10,115 nt of DNA from the NCBI GenBank assembly GCA_040377825.1, contig JBEINZ010000111.1:1-10115 (forward strand), read 5' to 3'. Every line of letters starts with the position of its first letter. Position 1 is the stretch's first letter. The position numbers and the translations under genes were made by a program. The notes beneath the pieces were generated by a model. It was not told where the DNA came from and did not search any database. It saw only the letters and a program-made list of their open reading frames with translations. The DNA is from JBEINZ01 sp040377825. Its GTDB lineage: Bacteria; Pseudomonadota; Alphaproteobacteria; Rhizobiales; Ancalomicrobiaceae. This document shows, piece after piece, positions 1 to 5,761 of the stretch.

Positions 1-884
1 CGATCCACAGCATGATCTATCGCCCGCGCCGGCGCGCGGAAGACGAGGAGGAGGAGGAATTCTCCTTCGCGCTGAACCGCGAAAGCGCGGCCGCCAAGGC
101 GAGCCTCATCATCATCGACGAATGCTCGATGGTCGACGAGGACCTCGGCCGCGATCTGCTGTCCTTCGGCAAGCCGACCTTGGTGCTCGGCGATCCCGCG
201 CAATTGCCGCCGGTCAAGGGCGGCGGGTTCTTCACCGAGGCCGAGCCCGACATCATGCTGACGCAAGTCCACCGACAGGCGGCGGACAATCCGATCGTGC
301 GCATGTCGATGGATATCCGCGAGGGCCGGACACTCGATATCGGCGGCTATGGCGAGAGCCGCGTCATCCGCCGGCGGGACATCGACGCGGCGGCGATTTT
401 GAAGGCCGATCAGGTTCTGGTCGGCATGAATAAGACCCGGCGGCTCTATAACAACCGCATCCGGGAGCTTCGCGGCTATACCAGCCCCACGCCGGAACTG
501 GGCGAAAAGCTCGTTTGCCTGCGCAACGACAAGACCAAGGGCATCCAGAACGGCGGGATCTTCACGGTGACCCGCGTCAAGGATCCCAAAAGCGGCCTCC
601 TGAAGCTCGATGTCAAGCCCGAGGAGGGCGCGGCCAAGGGGCGGATCAATGTCTCGATCCTGCCGAATTTCTTCGAGGGCACCGAGGCTGACCTGCCCTT
701 CCAGCAGCGCCGCCGCTCCGACGAGTTCGACTTCGGCTATGCCTTGACCGTCCACAAGGCGCAGGGCTCGCAATGGGACGACGTCGTCTTATTTGATGAG
801 TCCTTCGCCTTCCGCGAACACCGCGACCGCTGGCTTTATACCGGTGTCACCCGCGCGGCGGAGCGCCTGACGGTGGTGATCTAG
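1..884 (+). CDS. RecD-like ATP-dependent DNA helicase (superfamily 1), 3' part, truncated by the window edge
   Basis: This is the C-terminal part of a superfamily 1 helicase of the RecD/Pif1-like group, an ATP-driven DNA-unwinding enzyme of DNA repair or recombination. The frame is open from the left edge (first full codon at base 3, reading I-H-S-M-I-Y-R-P), so the ATG at base 12 is internal. The Walker A motif and roughly 75-80 residues are missing to the left, judging from family members of about 370 residues. Counted from that ATG: Walker B LIIIDECSMVDE (32-43), motif III GDPAQLPPVKGGGFF (60-74), the LTQVHRQA arginine motif (83-90), motif V TVHKAQGSQWDD (246-257) in the UvrD_C_2-type domain, and motif VI YTGVTRA (276-282). 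An acidic run (residues 10-16) sits in a variable loop. The motifs end in an intact C-terminus with a TAG stop at 882-884. The assignment is firm at family level; the exact cellular role is unknown. Confidence 0.93.
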   Translation, partial: IHSMIYRPRRRAEDEEEEEFSFALNRESAAAKASLIIIDECSMVDEDLGRDLLSFGKPTLVLGDPAQLPPVKGGGFFTEAEPDIMLTQVHRQAADNPIVRMSMDIREGRTLDIGGYGESRVIRRRDIDAAAILKADQVLVGMNKTRRLYNNRIRELRGYTSPTPELGEKLVCLRNDKTKGIQNGGIFTVTRVKDPKSGLLKLDVKPEEGAAKGRINVSILPNFFEGTEADLPFQQRRRSDEFDFGYALTVHKAQGSQWDDVVLFDESFAFREHRDRWLYTGVTRAAERLTVVI

Positions 885-931
885 AGCATTTCCCGAACGG
901 ATGGACTCATCCGATCGATAAGGAATTGCTC
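884..931. repeat. Palindromic intergenic repeat element, possible bidirectional terminator
   Basis: A two-part hairpin fills most of the 69-base gap between the convergent helicase and puuE genes. The outer arms are GAGCATTTCC (884-893) and GGAATTGCTC (922-931), pairing at 9 of 10 positions. The inner arms are CGAACGGATG (894-903) and CATCCGATCG (908-917), pairing at 9 of 10 around a GACT loop. A four-base bulge (918-921) separates the arms on the right. The outer arm begins at the last base of the helicase stop codon. From memory, similar palindromes (a GAGCA...TGCTC frame around a GGATG...CATCC core) are dispersed in intergenic regions of Rhizobiales genomes. Only one copy is present here, so the repeat status cannot be shown from this window. 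Confidence 0.7.
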
Positions 932-953
932 CAGATTCCAGAGCTTCAGCCCA

Positions 954-1868
954 TCACGCCGGCTTATGGTGGGCATGCCAATGCCACGCGATGTCGATGC
1001 GGCGCGGGCACCAGACGGCGTCATGCGAGGCGACGTAATCGAGGAAACGGGCAAGCGCTGCGGCGCGCCCGGGCCGGCCGACCAAGCGGCAGTGCAGCCC
1101 GATGCTCATCATCTTGGGCGCGGTCGAGCCCTCGGCATAGAGCACATCGAAGGAATCCTTCAGATAGCTGAAGAACTGATCCCCGGCATTGAAGCCCTGG
1201 GGCGTCGCAAAGCGCATGTCGTTGGCATCGAGCGTATAGGGAATAACGAGATGCGGCTCGCGCCCGCCGTCGACCCAATAAGGCAAATCATCGGAATAGG
1301 CATCTGAATCGTAGAGGAACCCGCCCTCTTCCATCACCAGCTTGCGGGTGTGGACCGAGGCGCGGCCGGTATACCAGCCGAGCGGGCGCGAGCCCGTCAC
1401 CTCGGTGTGGATCCGGATCGCCTCCATCATGTGGGCGCGCTCGTCGGCCTCGGTGAAGTCCTTGTATTCGATCCACTTCAAGCCGTGGCTGGCGATCTCC
1501 CAGTCGGCCTCCTTCATCGCCGCGACAGCTTCGCGATTGCGCATCAGGGCATGGGCGACGCCGTAGACCGTGAGCGGGATCGAGCGCTCGGTGAACATCC
1601 GCCAGAGCCGCCAGAACCCGGCGCGCGAGCCGTATTCGTAGATCGACTCCATGTTCATGTGGCGCTGGCCGGGCCAGGGCTGCGCCCCCACGATTTCCGA
1701 AAGGAACGCCTCGGAAGCCGCGTCACCGTGAATGATCGCGTTCTCGCCGCCTTCTTCGTAGTTCAGCACGAATTGCACCGCCACCCGCGCGCCCCCCTGC
1801 CATTTCGGATGGGGCGGATTGCGGCCGTAGACAATGAGATCGCGGGGGTAACGGGATTGGTCTGTCAT
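954..1868 (-). CDS. puuE: Allantoinase PuuE, polysaccharide-deacetylase (NodB-like) fold
   Basis: The gene encodes a 304-residue protein matching PuuE, which hydrolyses allantoin to allantoate in purine (uric acid) catabolism in the cytoplasm. PuuE is unrelated to the classical amidohydrolase allantoinase and uses a NodB/polysaccharide deacetylase fold, reported to act without a metal cofactor. The family-specific blocks are present: YPRDLIVYGRNPPHPKW near the N-terminus (7-23), LNYEEGGEN (35-43), HMNMESIYEYGSRAGFWR (70-87), WEIASHGLKW (123-132), GWYTGRAS (164-171), DSDAYSDDLPYW (187-198) and MSIGLHCRLVGRPGR (254-268). Length and both ends are typical. The ATG at 1868 is preceded by a weak AGGA about 12 bases upstream. 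No other ureide or purine-degradation gene is in the window, so the pathway context cannot be confirmed. It is convergent with the helicase gene and divergent from the small gene at 2068. Confidence 0.93.
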   Translation of the reverse strand: MTDQSRYPRDLIVYGRNPPHPKWQGGARVAVQFVLNYEEGGENAIIHGDAASEAFLSEIVGAQPWPGQRHMNMESIYEYGSRAGFWRLWRMFTERSIPLTVYGVAHALMRNREAVAAMKEADWEIASHGLKWIEYKDFTEADERAHMMEAIRIHTEVTGSRPLGWYTGRASVHTRKLVMEEGGFLYDSDAYSDDLPYWVDGGREPHLVIPYTLDANDMRFATPQGFNAGDQFFSYLKDSFDVLYAEGSTAPKMMSIGLHCRLVGRPGRAAALARFLDYVASHDAVWCPRRIDIAWHWHAHHKPA

Positions 1869-1980
1869 TGGGGATTGATCCTAACGGCGAGCCGAAACGG
1901 CAACGCCGTTACATTGTCCCAACCATCCGGCGCAGTTCAAGCGGCGCGAACGAATGATTGCCTTTGCGGTGAACGGCGAT

Positions 1981-2002
1981 TTCATGCGCGTGTCCGCATG
2001 AA
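1981..2002. promoter_or_regulatory. Perfect 8-bp inverted repeat in the puuE / small-gene divergent region
   Basis: TTCATGCG (1981-1988) and CGCATGAA (1995-2002) are perfect reverse complements separated by six bases. The dyad lies in the 199-base space between the puuE start (1868) and the start of the divergent small gene (2068). It could be an operator for either gene or a leader hairpin of the small gene. No clear -35/-10 pair was identified around it. The rest of this intergenic stretch shows nothing else I can name. Confidence 0.35.
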
Positions 2003-2067
2003 GAGCGTGCAAATGCTCGCTGAAGGTGGTAAAGACTTCAAACGGGTCGACCCAAGGAGGTTGGCCT

Positions 2068-2265
2068 ATGCACAACGACAGCTCCGCCACATCGAAGTTC
2101 GACGCCGAGTTCGACATTCCGGACCTCGACACCCGGCTCGCCGTCATGCGGGTGCTCGCGGAGCAGATGAGGCCGATGTCGGGGGCCGACGCCTTGTAGG
2201 CGCTGCGCGACGCCTTTCCCCAGTCGAGCCTTGCCGAACGCGTTGCCGCCCTTGGCCCGCGATAA
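2068..2265 (+). pseudogene. Small hypothetical protein gene interrupted by an in-frame TAG (43 aa to the amber; 65 codons with read-through)
   Basis: A strong Shine-Dalgarno AAGGAGG (2054-2060) lies seven bases before an ATG at 2068. The frame begins MHNDSSATSKFDAEF and runs 43 residues to a TAG at 2197-2199. It then continues in the same frame for 21 more sense codons (ALRDAFPQSSLAERV, then AALGPR) to a TAA at 2263-2265. Both halves have coherent, charged, amphipathic composition without cysteine, and codon use like the neighbours. The segment around the stop reads like one helix, ADAL-stop-ALRDAFP. A single base change from GAG, CAG, AAG or TGG would give the TAG. I do not recognise the family. 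It may be a real 43-residue protein, a gene with one nonsense mutation, or a sequencing error. The gene is convergent with pssA, 25 bases from its 3' end, and divergent from puuE. No function can be assigned. Confidence 0.6.
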
Positions 2266-2290
2266 GGCTCGCAAAGCTCCCCAAAACCGT

Positions 2291-3166
2291 TCAGTCCGAG
2301 GCGTCTGGACCCTTCATTTCGCTTTCAGGCGCCGGCGGATAAACGGACGACTGCGTCTGAGACGCCGCCAAATGCACCGATTTCAGCCGACCGTGCCAGC
2401 GCCAGATGAATGGGATCGCCACCAAATAGGTAATCGCGATCAGAGCCAGGAACTTGAACGGATAGGCAATAAGCACCGTCACAAGCAGCACCAGTCCGAC
2501 CGAGAGCGGGATCACCTGCTCGCTAGGGACGCGCGTGCCCATTTTCTTTCCCGAGAAGGTCGGAATCGTCGAGACCATCATGAATGCGATCAGCAGCACA
2601 TAGATCGCGATAACCGTGGCCGTCACGCCGTTGATCGGGATCGACACGAAGTCCGCAATGTAAAGCGGCAGCAAGACCGCGATCGCGCCGGCGGGGGCCG
2701 GGATACCGGTGAAGAAATTCACCTCCCAATCCGGCTTCGGCTTCTCGCTCATGACGTTGAACCGGGCGAGCCTCAGCGCGCAGGCGATCGCGAAGGCGAG
2801 CACCGCGATCCAGCCAGGATTGGAGATTTCGTGGAGGACCCAAATATAGAGCAGGATCCCGGGAACCACGCCGAAATTCACGAAGTCCGCGAGTGAATCG
2901 AGTTCGGCGCCGAATCTCGACGTGCCCTTCAGCCATCGCGCGACCCGGCCGTCGATCGCATCCAGGATCGCCGCCAACACGACCGCGCCGACCGCGTATT
3001 CCCAACGCGCTTCATTTGCCATCCGGATCGCGGTCAATCCAGCGCAGAGCGCAAGGAGCGTCACGAGGTTTGGCAGCACGATGCGGAACGGGATCGTTCG
3101 CAGCTTGGCAAAACGTCGTCCCGTTCGTGTTGAATGATAATCAACCGGCGGAAACAGGTCGCTCAT
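2291..3166 (-). CDS. pssA: CDP-diacylglycerol--serine O-phosphatidyltransferase (phosphatidylserine synthase)
   Basis: This 291-residue inner-membrane enzyme transfers phosphatidyl from CDP-diacylglycerol to L-serine, making phosphatidylserine, the first committed step to phosphatidylethanolamine. It carries the CDP-alcohol phosphatidyltransferase signature DG-x2-AR-x8-G-x3-D-x3-D exactly: D72, G73, A76, R77, G86, D90, D94. The N-terminal block IPFRIVLPNLVTLLALCAG (25-43) and the multiple hydrophobic segments after residue 100 fit the bacterial type II (integral membrane) PssA. The C-terminal tail is hydrophilic (PPAPESEMKGPDASD). The ATG at 3166 lies 28 bases after the psd stop, so the two genes are probably one transcript. 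This psd-pssA pairing is common in alphaproteobacteria. The 3' end faces the small plus-strand gene at 2068-2265, with no obvious terminator hairpin in the short gap. Confidence 0.95.
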   Translation of the reverse strand: MSDLFPPVDYHSTRTGRRFAKLRTIPFRIVLPNLVTLLALCAGLTAIRMANEARWEYAVGAVVLAAILDAIDGRVARWLKGTSRFGAELDSLADFVNFGVVPGILLYIWVLHEISNPGWIAVLAFAIACALRLARFNVMSEKPKPDWEVNFFTGIPAPAGAIAVLLPLYIADFVSIPINGVTATVIAIYVLLIAFMMVSTIPTFSGKKMGTRVPSEQVIPLSVGLVLLVTVLIAYPFKFLALIAITYLVAIPFIWRWHGRLKSVHLAASQTQSSVYPPAPESEMKGPDASD

Positions 3167-3194
3167 GTTCGGCTCCCTGGGGTCTTCATCATCG

Positions 3195-3899
3195 TCAACT
3201 GACGCGAACCACGTGGTATCCCGATCCCGGGCGCGTCAAGTCCGCAATGACCGTCTCGCCGGCCACGGCAGTTTGGCCAACGGCGACCAGCGGCACCGTT
3301 CCCTCGGGCAGATAGACGTCTAGCCGCGAGCCGAATCGGATCATGCCGAAGCGGTCGCCAGCCTGGATGGTCTCGCCGTCCTTCACCCAGCAGACGATCC
3401 GCCGCGCCACGAGCCCGGCAATCTGGACGACCGCGATGGTCCGACCGCCGGCATCGATCACAAGGCCGTTGCGCTCGTTAAACTCGCTCGCCTTGTCGAG
3501 TTCGGCATTGATGAATCGTCCCGGCGTATAGGCGATGCGCACGATCCGGCCGCCGATCGGGGCGCGGTTCACATGGCAATTGAAAACGTTCATGAAAATT
3601 GAGACGCGGACATAGGTTTCGTCGCCCAAATTCAGCTCGCGCGGCGGAATGACCGGACCGATCTGCGAGACGCGTCCATCCGCCGGCGATACGACGAGAC
3701 CGGCGACGGCCGGCGTGACGCGCGCGGGATCGCGGAAGAAAGCAAAGCACCAGATCGTCAGGCCAAACCCGATCCAGCCGAGCGGCGCCCATAGGAGCGA
3801 CAGGACGAACGTCCCAATTGCGAAGGCCGCGATGAAGGGATAGCCCTCGCGATTGATCGGCGGGATGGACCGGGTAATCGATGTGATTATGGAGTTCAT
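3195..3899 (-). CDS. psd: Phosphatidylserine decarboxylase proenzyme, short (PSD-A) form
   Basis: This 234-residue protein is the pyruvoyl-dependent enzyme that decarboxylates phosphatidylserine to phosphatidylethanolamine at the inner membrane. An N-terminal hydrophobic hairpin (about 22-54) anchors it. It is followed by FFRDPAR (54-60), SPADGRV (71-77, with the conserved Asp74), and MNVFNCHVNRAP (103-114, with His109). The self-cleavage site is RFGSR, between Gly190 and Ser191; Ser191 would become the pyruvoyl group of the alpha chain. Short family members use this G-S site rather than the LGST motif of the long E. coli-type form, and the length is normal for the short form. The ATG at 3899 has a GAGG about four bases upstream. 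It lies directly upstream of pssA, and the pair supplies consecutive steps. Confidence 0.95.
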   Translation of the reverse strand: MNSIITSITRSIPPINREGYPFIAAFAIGTFVLSLLWAPLGWIGFGLTIWCFAFFRDPARVTPAVAGLVVSPADGRVSQIGPVIPPRELNLGDETYVRVSIFMNVFNCHVNRAPIGGRIVRIAYTPGRFINAELDKASEFNERNGLVIDAGGRTIAVVQIAGLVARRIVCWVKDGETIQAGDRFGMIRFGSRLDVYLPEGTVPLVAVGQTAVAGETVIADLTRPGSGYHVVRVS

Positions 3900-3972
3900 G
3901 GCCCTCGGATCATCTCCGCGACGATGGGCGGCTCAACCAGATCGAACCGATCGGCACTTGATTGCCACGGAT

Positions 3973-4004
3973 CGACGGCGATGCAAAGCGATCGCGCGCC
4001 GTCG
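3973..4004. promoter_or_regulatory. 8-bp inverted repeat between pcs and psd
   Basis: CGACGGCG (3973-3980) and CGCCGTCG (3997-4004) are perfect reverse complements with a 16-base loop. They lie in the 134-base gap after the pcs stop and before psd. On the minus strand the hairpin begins 30 bases past the pcs coding end but is not followed by a U run, so it is a poor intrinsic terminator. It may be a processing or leader structure of a pcs-psd-pssA transcript. The same gap is rich in GATCG motifs. Confidence 0.3.
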
Positions 4005-4033
4005 CGCCCGATCCGCCCTCATTGAGACAACGA

Positions 4034-4771
4034 TCAGCGGCCGCGCCGGGCCCGGCCGAACCAGTCGAGCGCTTGCTGAAGGGCTGCCACCGAGGCGAGA
4101 TAAACCGACGTGACGAGTAGACCGGCCGCGATCGCCTGTGGCGGATTGAGCTCCTGAACGAGCGCTATCCCCGCGAAAACAAACCAGCCGACGGTCATCG
4201 CGAGCGTCAGCGGCCGCCAGCGCTCGACCCGTACCGGATGGGTGAACGCCACGGGCAGGAATGTCATGACCGCAAGCGCGAGGGTTATTCCGATGATCGC
4301 GATCGTCCCCGGCTGAAACACGAAGAACAGAAACACCACGCCATTCCAAACGGCTGGAAAGCCCCGAAACGCGTTGTTCTTCAGCTTCATGCGCGTATCG
4401 GCAAAGTACAAAGCGCTGGTGAAGACAATGACGCCCGCGAGCGCCAGGGCGATCGGCGCCGACGTGAAGCCGCCGGTCGCGAGCGCGAAGGCCGGCAGGA
4501 AGACGTAGGTCACATAGTCGACCACGAAATCGAGCGCGGCGCCCGAGATCGTCGGCAAGGTCCGCTCAACCGCGAAGCGGCGGGCAATTGGGCCGTCGAC
4601 GCCGTCGACCACAAGAGCGATGCCAAGCCAAGCAAAGAACAATTGCCAATCCAGCTTGAAGGCGGCGACCGCCGCGAGCATCGCGAGCACGATCCCGCTC
4701 GCGGTAAAAGCGTGCACGGCGAGCGCGATGAGCGCGGGCTGATGCTTCGATAAGGCTGTCGGCGGCGGCAA
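4034..4771 (-). CDS. pcs: Phosphatidylcholine synthase (CDP-diacylglycerol--choline O-phosphatidyltransferase)
   Basis: Pcs condenses choline directly with CDP-diacylglycerol to give phosphatidylcholine and CMP in the inner membrane. This choline-dependent bacterial route is known mainly from host-associated alphaproteobacteria. The CDP-alcohol signature has the twelve-residue spacing described for Pcs, DG-x2-AR-x12-G-x3-D-x3-D: D59, G60, A63, R64, G77, D81, D85 in the 245-residue numbering. The opening AVHAFTASG, the downstream FADTRMK and GFPAVWN, and the THPVRVERWRPLTLA segment are also typical, with several hydrophobic helices. The open frame extends to a TTG at 4804 directly after an in-frame TGA, but that TTG has no ribosome site. 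The TTG at 4771 has GGGAGG (4778-4783) six bases upstream, so I chose it. No in-frame ATG is available near the N-terminus. It is co-directional with psd across a 134-base gap. Confidence 0.92.
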   Translation of the reverse strand: MPPPTALSKHQPALIALAVHAFTASGIVLAMLAAVAAFKLDWQLFFAWLGIALVVDGVDGPIARRFAVERTLPTISGAALDFVVDYVTYVFLPAFALATGGFTSAPIALALAGVIVFTSALYFADTRMKLKNNAFRGFPAVWNGVVFLFFVFQPGTIAIIGITLALAVMTFLPVAFTHPVRVERWRPLTLAMTVGWFVFAGIALVQELNPPQAIAAGLLVTSVYLASVAALQQALDWFGRARRGR

Positions 4772-4777
4772 CGGGAT

Positions 4778-4783
4778 CCTCCC
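4778..4783 (-). promoter_or_regulatory. Ribosome binding site deciding a TTG start for pcs
   Basis: On the minus strand GGGAGG (CCTCCC on the plus strand) is followed by six bases and the TTG at 4771-4769. It lies inside the longer open frame that begins at the TTG at 4804, so the choice of start removes 11 residues (MSGSDIIGRIP). An out-of-frame ATG at 4808 hits a stop after five codons. Confidence 0.65.
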
Positions 4784-4804
4784 GATGATATCAGAACCAG
4801 ACAA

Positions 4805-5086
4805 TCATCACGGCGACCCGCCGGGATCGATTGTCATCTTGCGGACACAATAACCGATATCCGACGAGACCGTGAGAGGTTTTGCATCGAGCCGGCAAAG
4901 GTAGCGGAGGCCGATTTTATTGCTTATGTCGCTTCCGCAATTGAAAGTGATTGCATCGCTGCGGGACACTCTTAAAACGAACGAAGGCGGGCCCCATTAA
5001 AAGACCCGCCTTCGGAATTGTCCGCAGTAGGGGCCTAAAGGCAACCTATCCGCAGCCCACCACTAAGAGATAATGCACAGTACCCT
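4805..5086. other. Gene-poor intergenic stretch between pcs and the Abi-like gene
   Basis: This stretch separates the divergent pcs (-) and Abi-like (+) genes. It holds one clear minus-strand terminator (4982-5014). The part from about 4905 to 4980 is AT-richer. A plus-strand frame is open from 4754 to a TAA at 4973-4975 and its last 48 codons look protein-like (for example EADFIAYVASAIESD), but it contains no ATG, GTG or TTG. It could be a gene remnant or chance. A GATAAT hexamer (5069-5074) could be the -10 box of the Abi-like gene, without a recognisable -35 box. I see no tRNA or other RNA gene. Confidence 0.5.
4982..5014 (-). terminator. Intrinsic terminator, minus-strand orientation
   Basis: CGAAGGCGGG (4982-4991) and CCCGCCTTCG (5005-5014) form a perfect 10-bp GC-rich stem with a 13-base loop. 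Read on the minus strand the stem is followed by TTCGTTTTAAG, giving a short U run. Read on the plus strand it is followed by GAATTG, with no U run. It should therefore stop minus-strand transcription. The nearest minus-strand gene upstream of it is atm1, which ends at 5762, on the far side of the Abi-like gene. Confidence 0.75.
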
Positions 5087-5755
5087 ATGACTCAACTCTT
5101 GAATCCAACCGAACCAGAAAATCTCCGGGCTGTGGTTGATATTCTCTGGCCAGCGCGCCTGGAGCGCTACATGCCCCCAAACCAGACTGACCACGCATCG
5201 GCAATCCGAGTTTATCTGTGGAACTGTGCGATTTGCGAAAGCTTCTATCTGATCATGCACTTCGCTGAAATAGCCTGCAGGAATTCACTGCATGGCGCAC
5301 TCGTCGTCAGAGCTGGAGAAAGATGGTATGCTGACAAAGTATTTCTGAGAATACTGAGTGAACGCTTCCGTTCGGATTTGGAGTTCACGGTGCGATCGGA
5401 AGCAAACAAACACGGTACCGGCCTTACCGCTGATCACATCGTGTCAGAACTAAGTTTTGGATTTTGGGGTCATCTGGCGACCAAACGGTTCGATCGGTAC
5501 ATATGGTCTGCTGGAGTTCGGGGCGTGTTTCCAGGTGCTCCGGGTCATGTCACGCGTGAGGATGTCTTCAAAACCATCGAAGCCGCCAGAAAATGGCGCA
5601 ATCGTATCGGGCATCATCAAGCCGTTTACGATCAGTCCCCACATAAGAAACACGAGGAGGTACTCAAACTCATTTCCTGGATCTGTCGCGATACGAGCGT
5701 GTGGGTTTCGGTCAATTCCCGCGTCAAAACGGTTCTCGCGCTTCGGCCCCGATAA
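5087..5755 (+). CDS. Abi-like protein (Abi_2 / HEPN family), candidate abortive-infection or toxin-type RNase
   Basis: The 222-residue protein resembles the Abi-like family (Pfam Abi_2), relatives of lactococcal AbiD/AbiF, placed in the HEPN superfamily of RNase-like proteins. Family-like blocks are LWPARLERY (20-28), an aliphatic YLWNCAICESFYLIMHFAEI stretch (43-62), RNSL (65-68), ELSFGFWGHL (121-130), RKWRNRIGHHQAVY (168-181) and LISWI (195-199). The RNRIGH core (Arg171 to His176) fits the HEPN R-x4-H catalytic motif. Family members are implicated in phage defence by RNA cleavage or translation arrest; activity here is inferred. No antitoxin or second defence gene adjoins it. Base composition is lower in GC than the neighbours (row 5221-5280 has 28 G or C of 60), suggesting acquisition. 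ATG 5087 is chosen because conserved LWPARLERY lies upstream of the next Met (29); there is no good ribosome site. It ends 6 bases from the convergent atm1 end. Confidence 0.85.
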   Translation: MTQLLNPTEPENLRAVVDILWPARLERYMPPNQTDHASAIRVYLWNCAICESFYLIMHFAEIACRNSLHGALVVRAGERWYADKVFLRILSERFRSDLEFTVRSEANKHGTGLTADHIVSELSFGFWGHLATKRFDRYIWSAGVRGVFPGAPGHVTREDVFKTIEAARKWRNRIGHHQAVYDQSPHKKHEEVLKLISWICRDTSVWVSVNSRVKTVLALRPR

Positions 5756-5761
5756 TCGCCC

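Noticed and set aside
1881..2147. Minus-strand 88-codon open frame between puuE and pssA
   Set aside because: It lies antisense to the small plus-strand gene, which has the far better ribosome site. It has no recognisable motif.
2197..2199. TAG as a pyrrolysine or other recoded codon
   Set aside because: Nothing in the window suggests recoding machinery, and a point mutation or real stop is simpler.
1350..2342. Long plus-strand open frame of 330 codons antisense to puuE and running past it
   Set aside because: It is a GC-rich shadow of puuE. Its translation is rich in R, H, A and G with no domain, while the opposite strand has a full, conserved PuuE.
2231..2896. Plus-strand 221-codon open frame
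   Set aside because: It is antisense to pssA and has a low-complexity R/H/D-rich translation typical of shadows.
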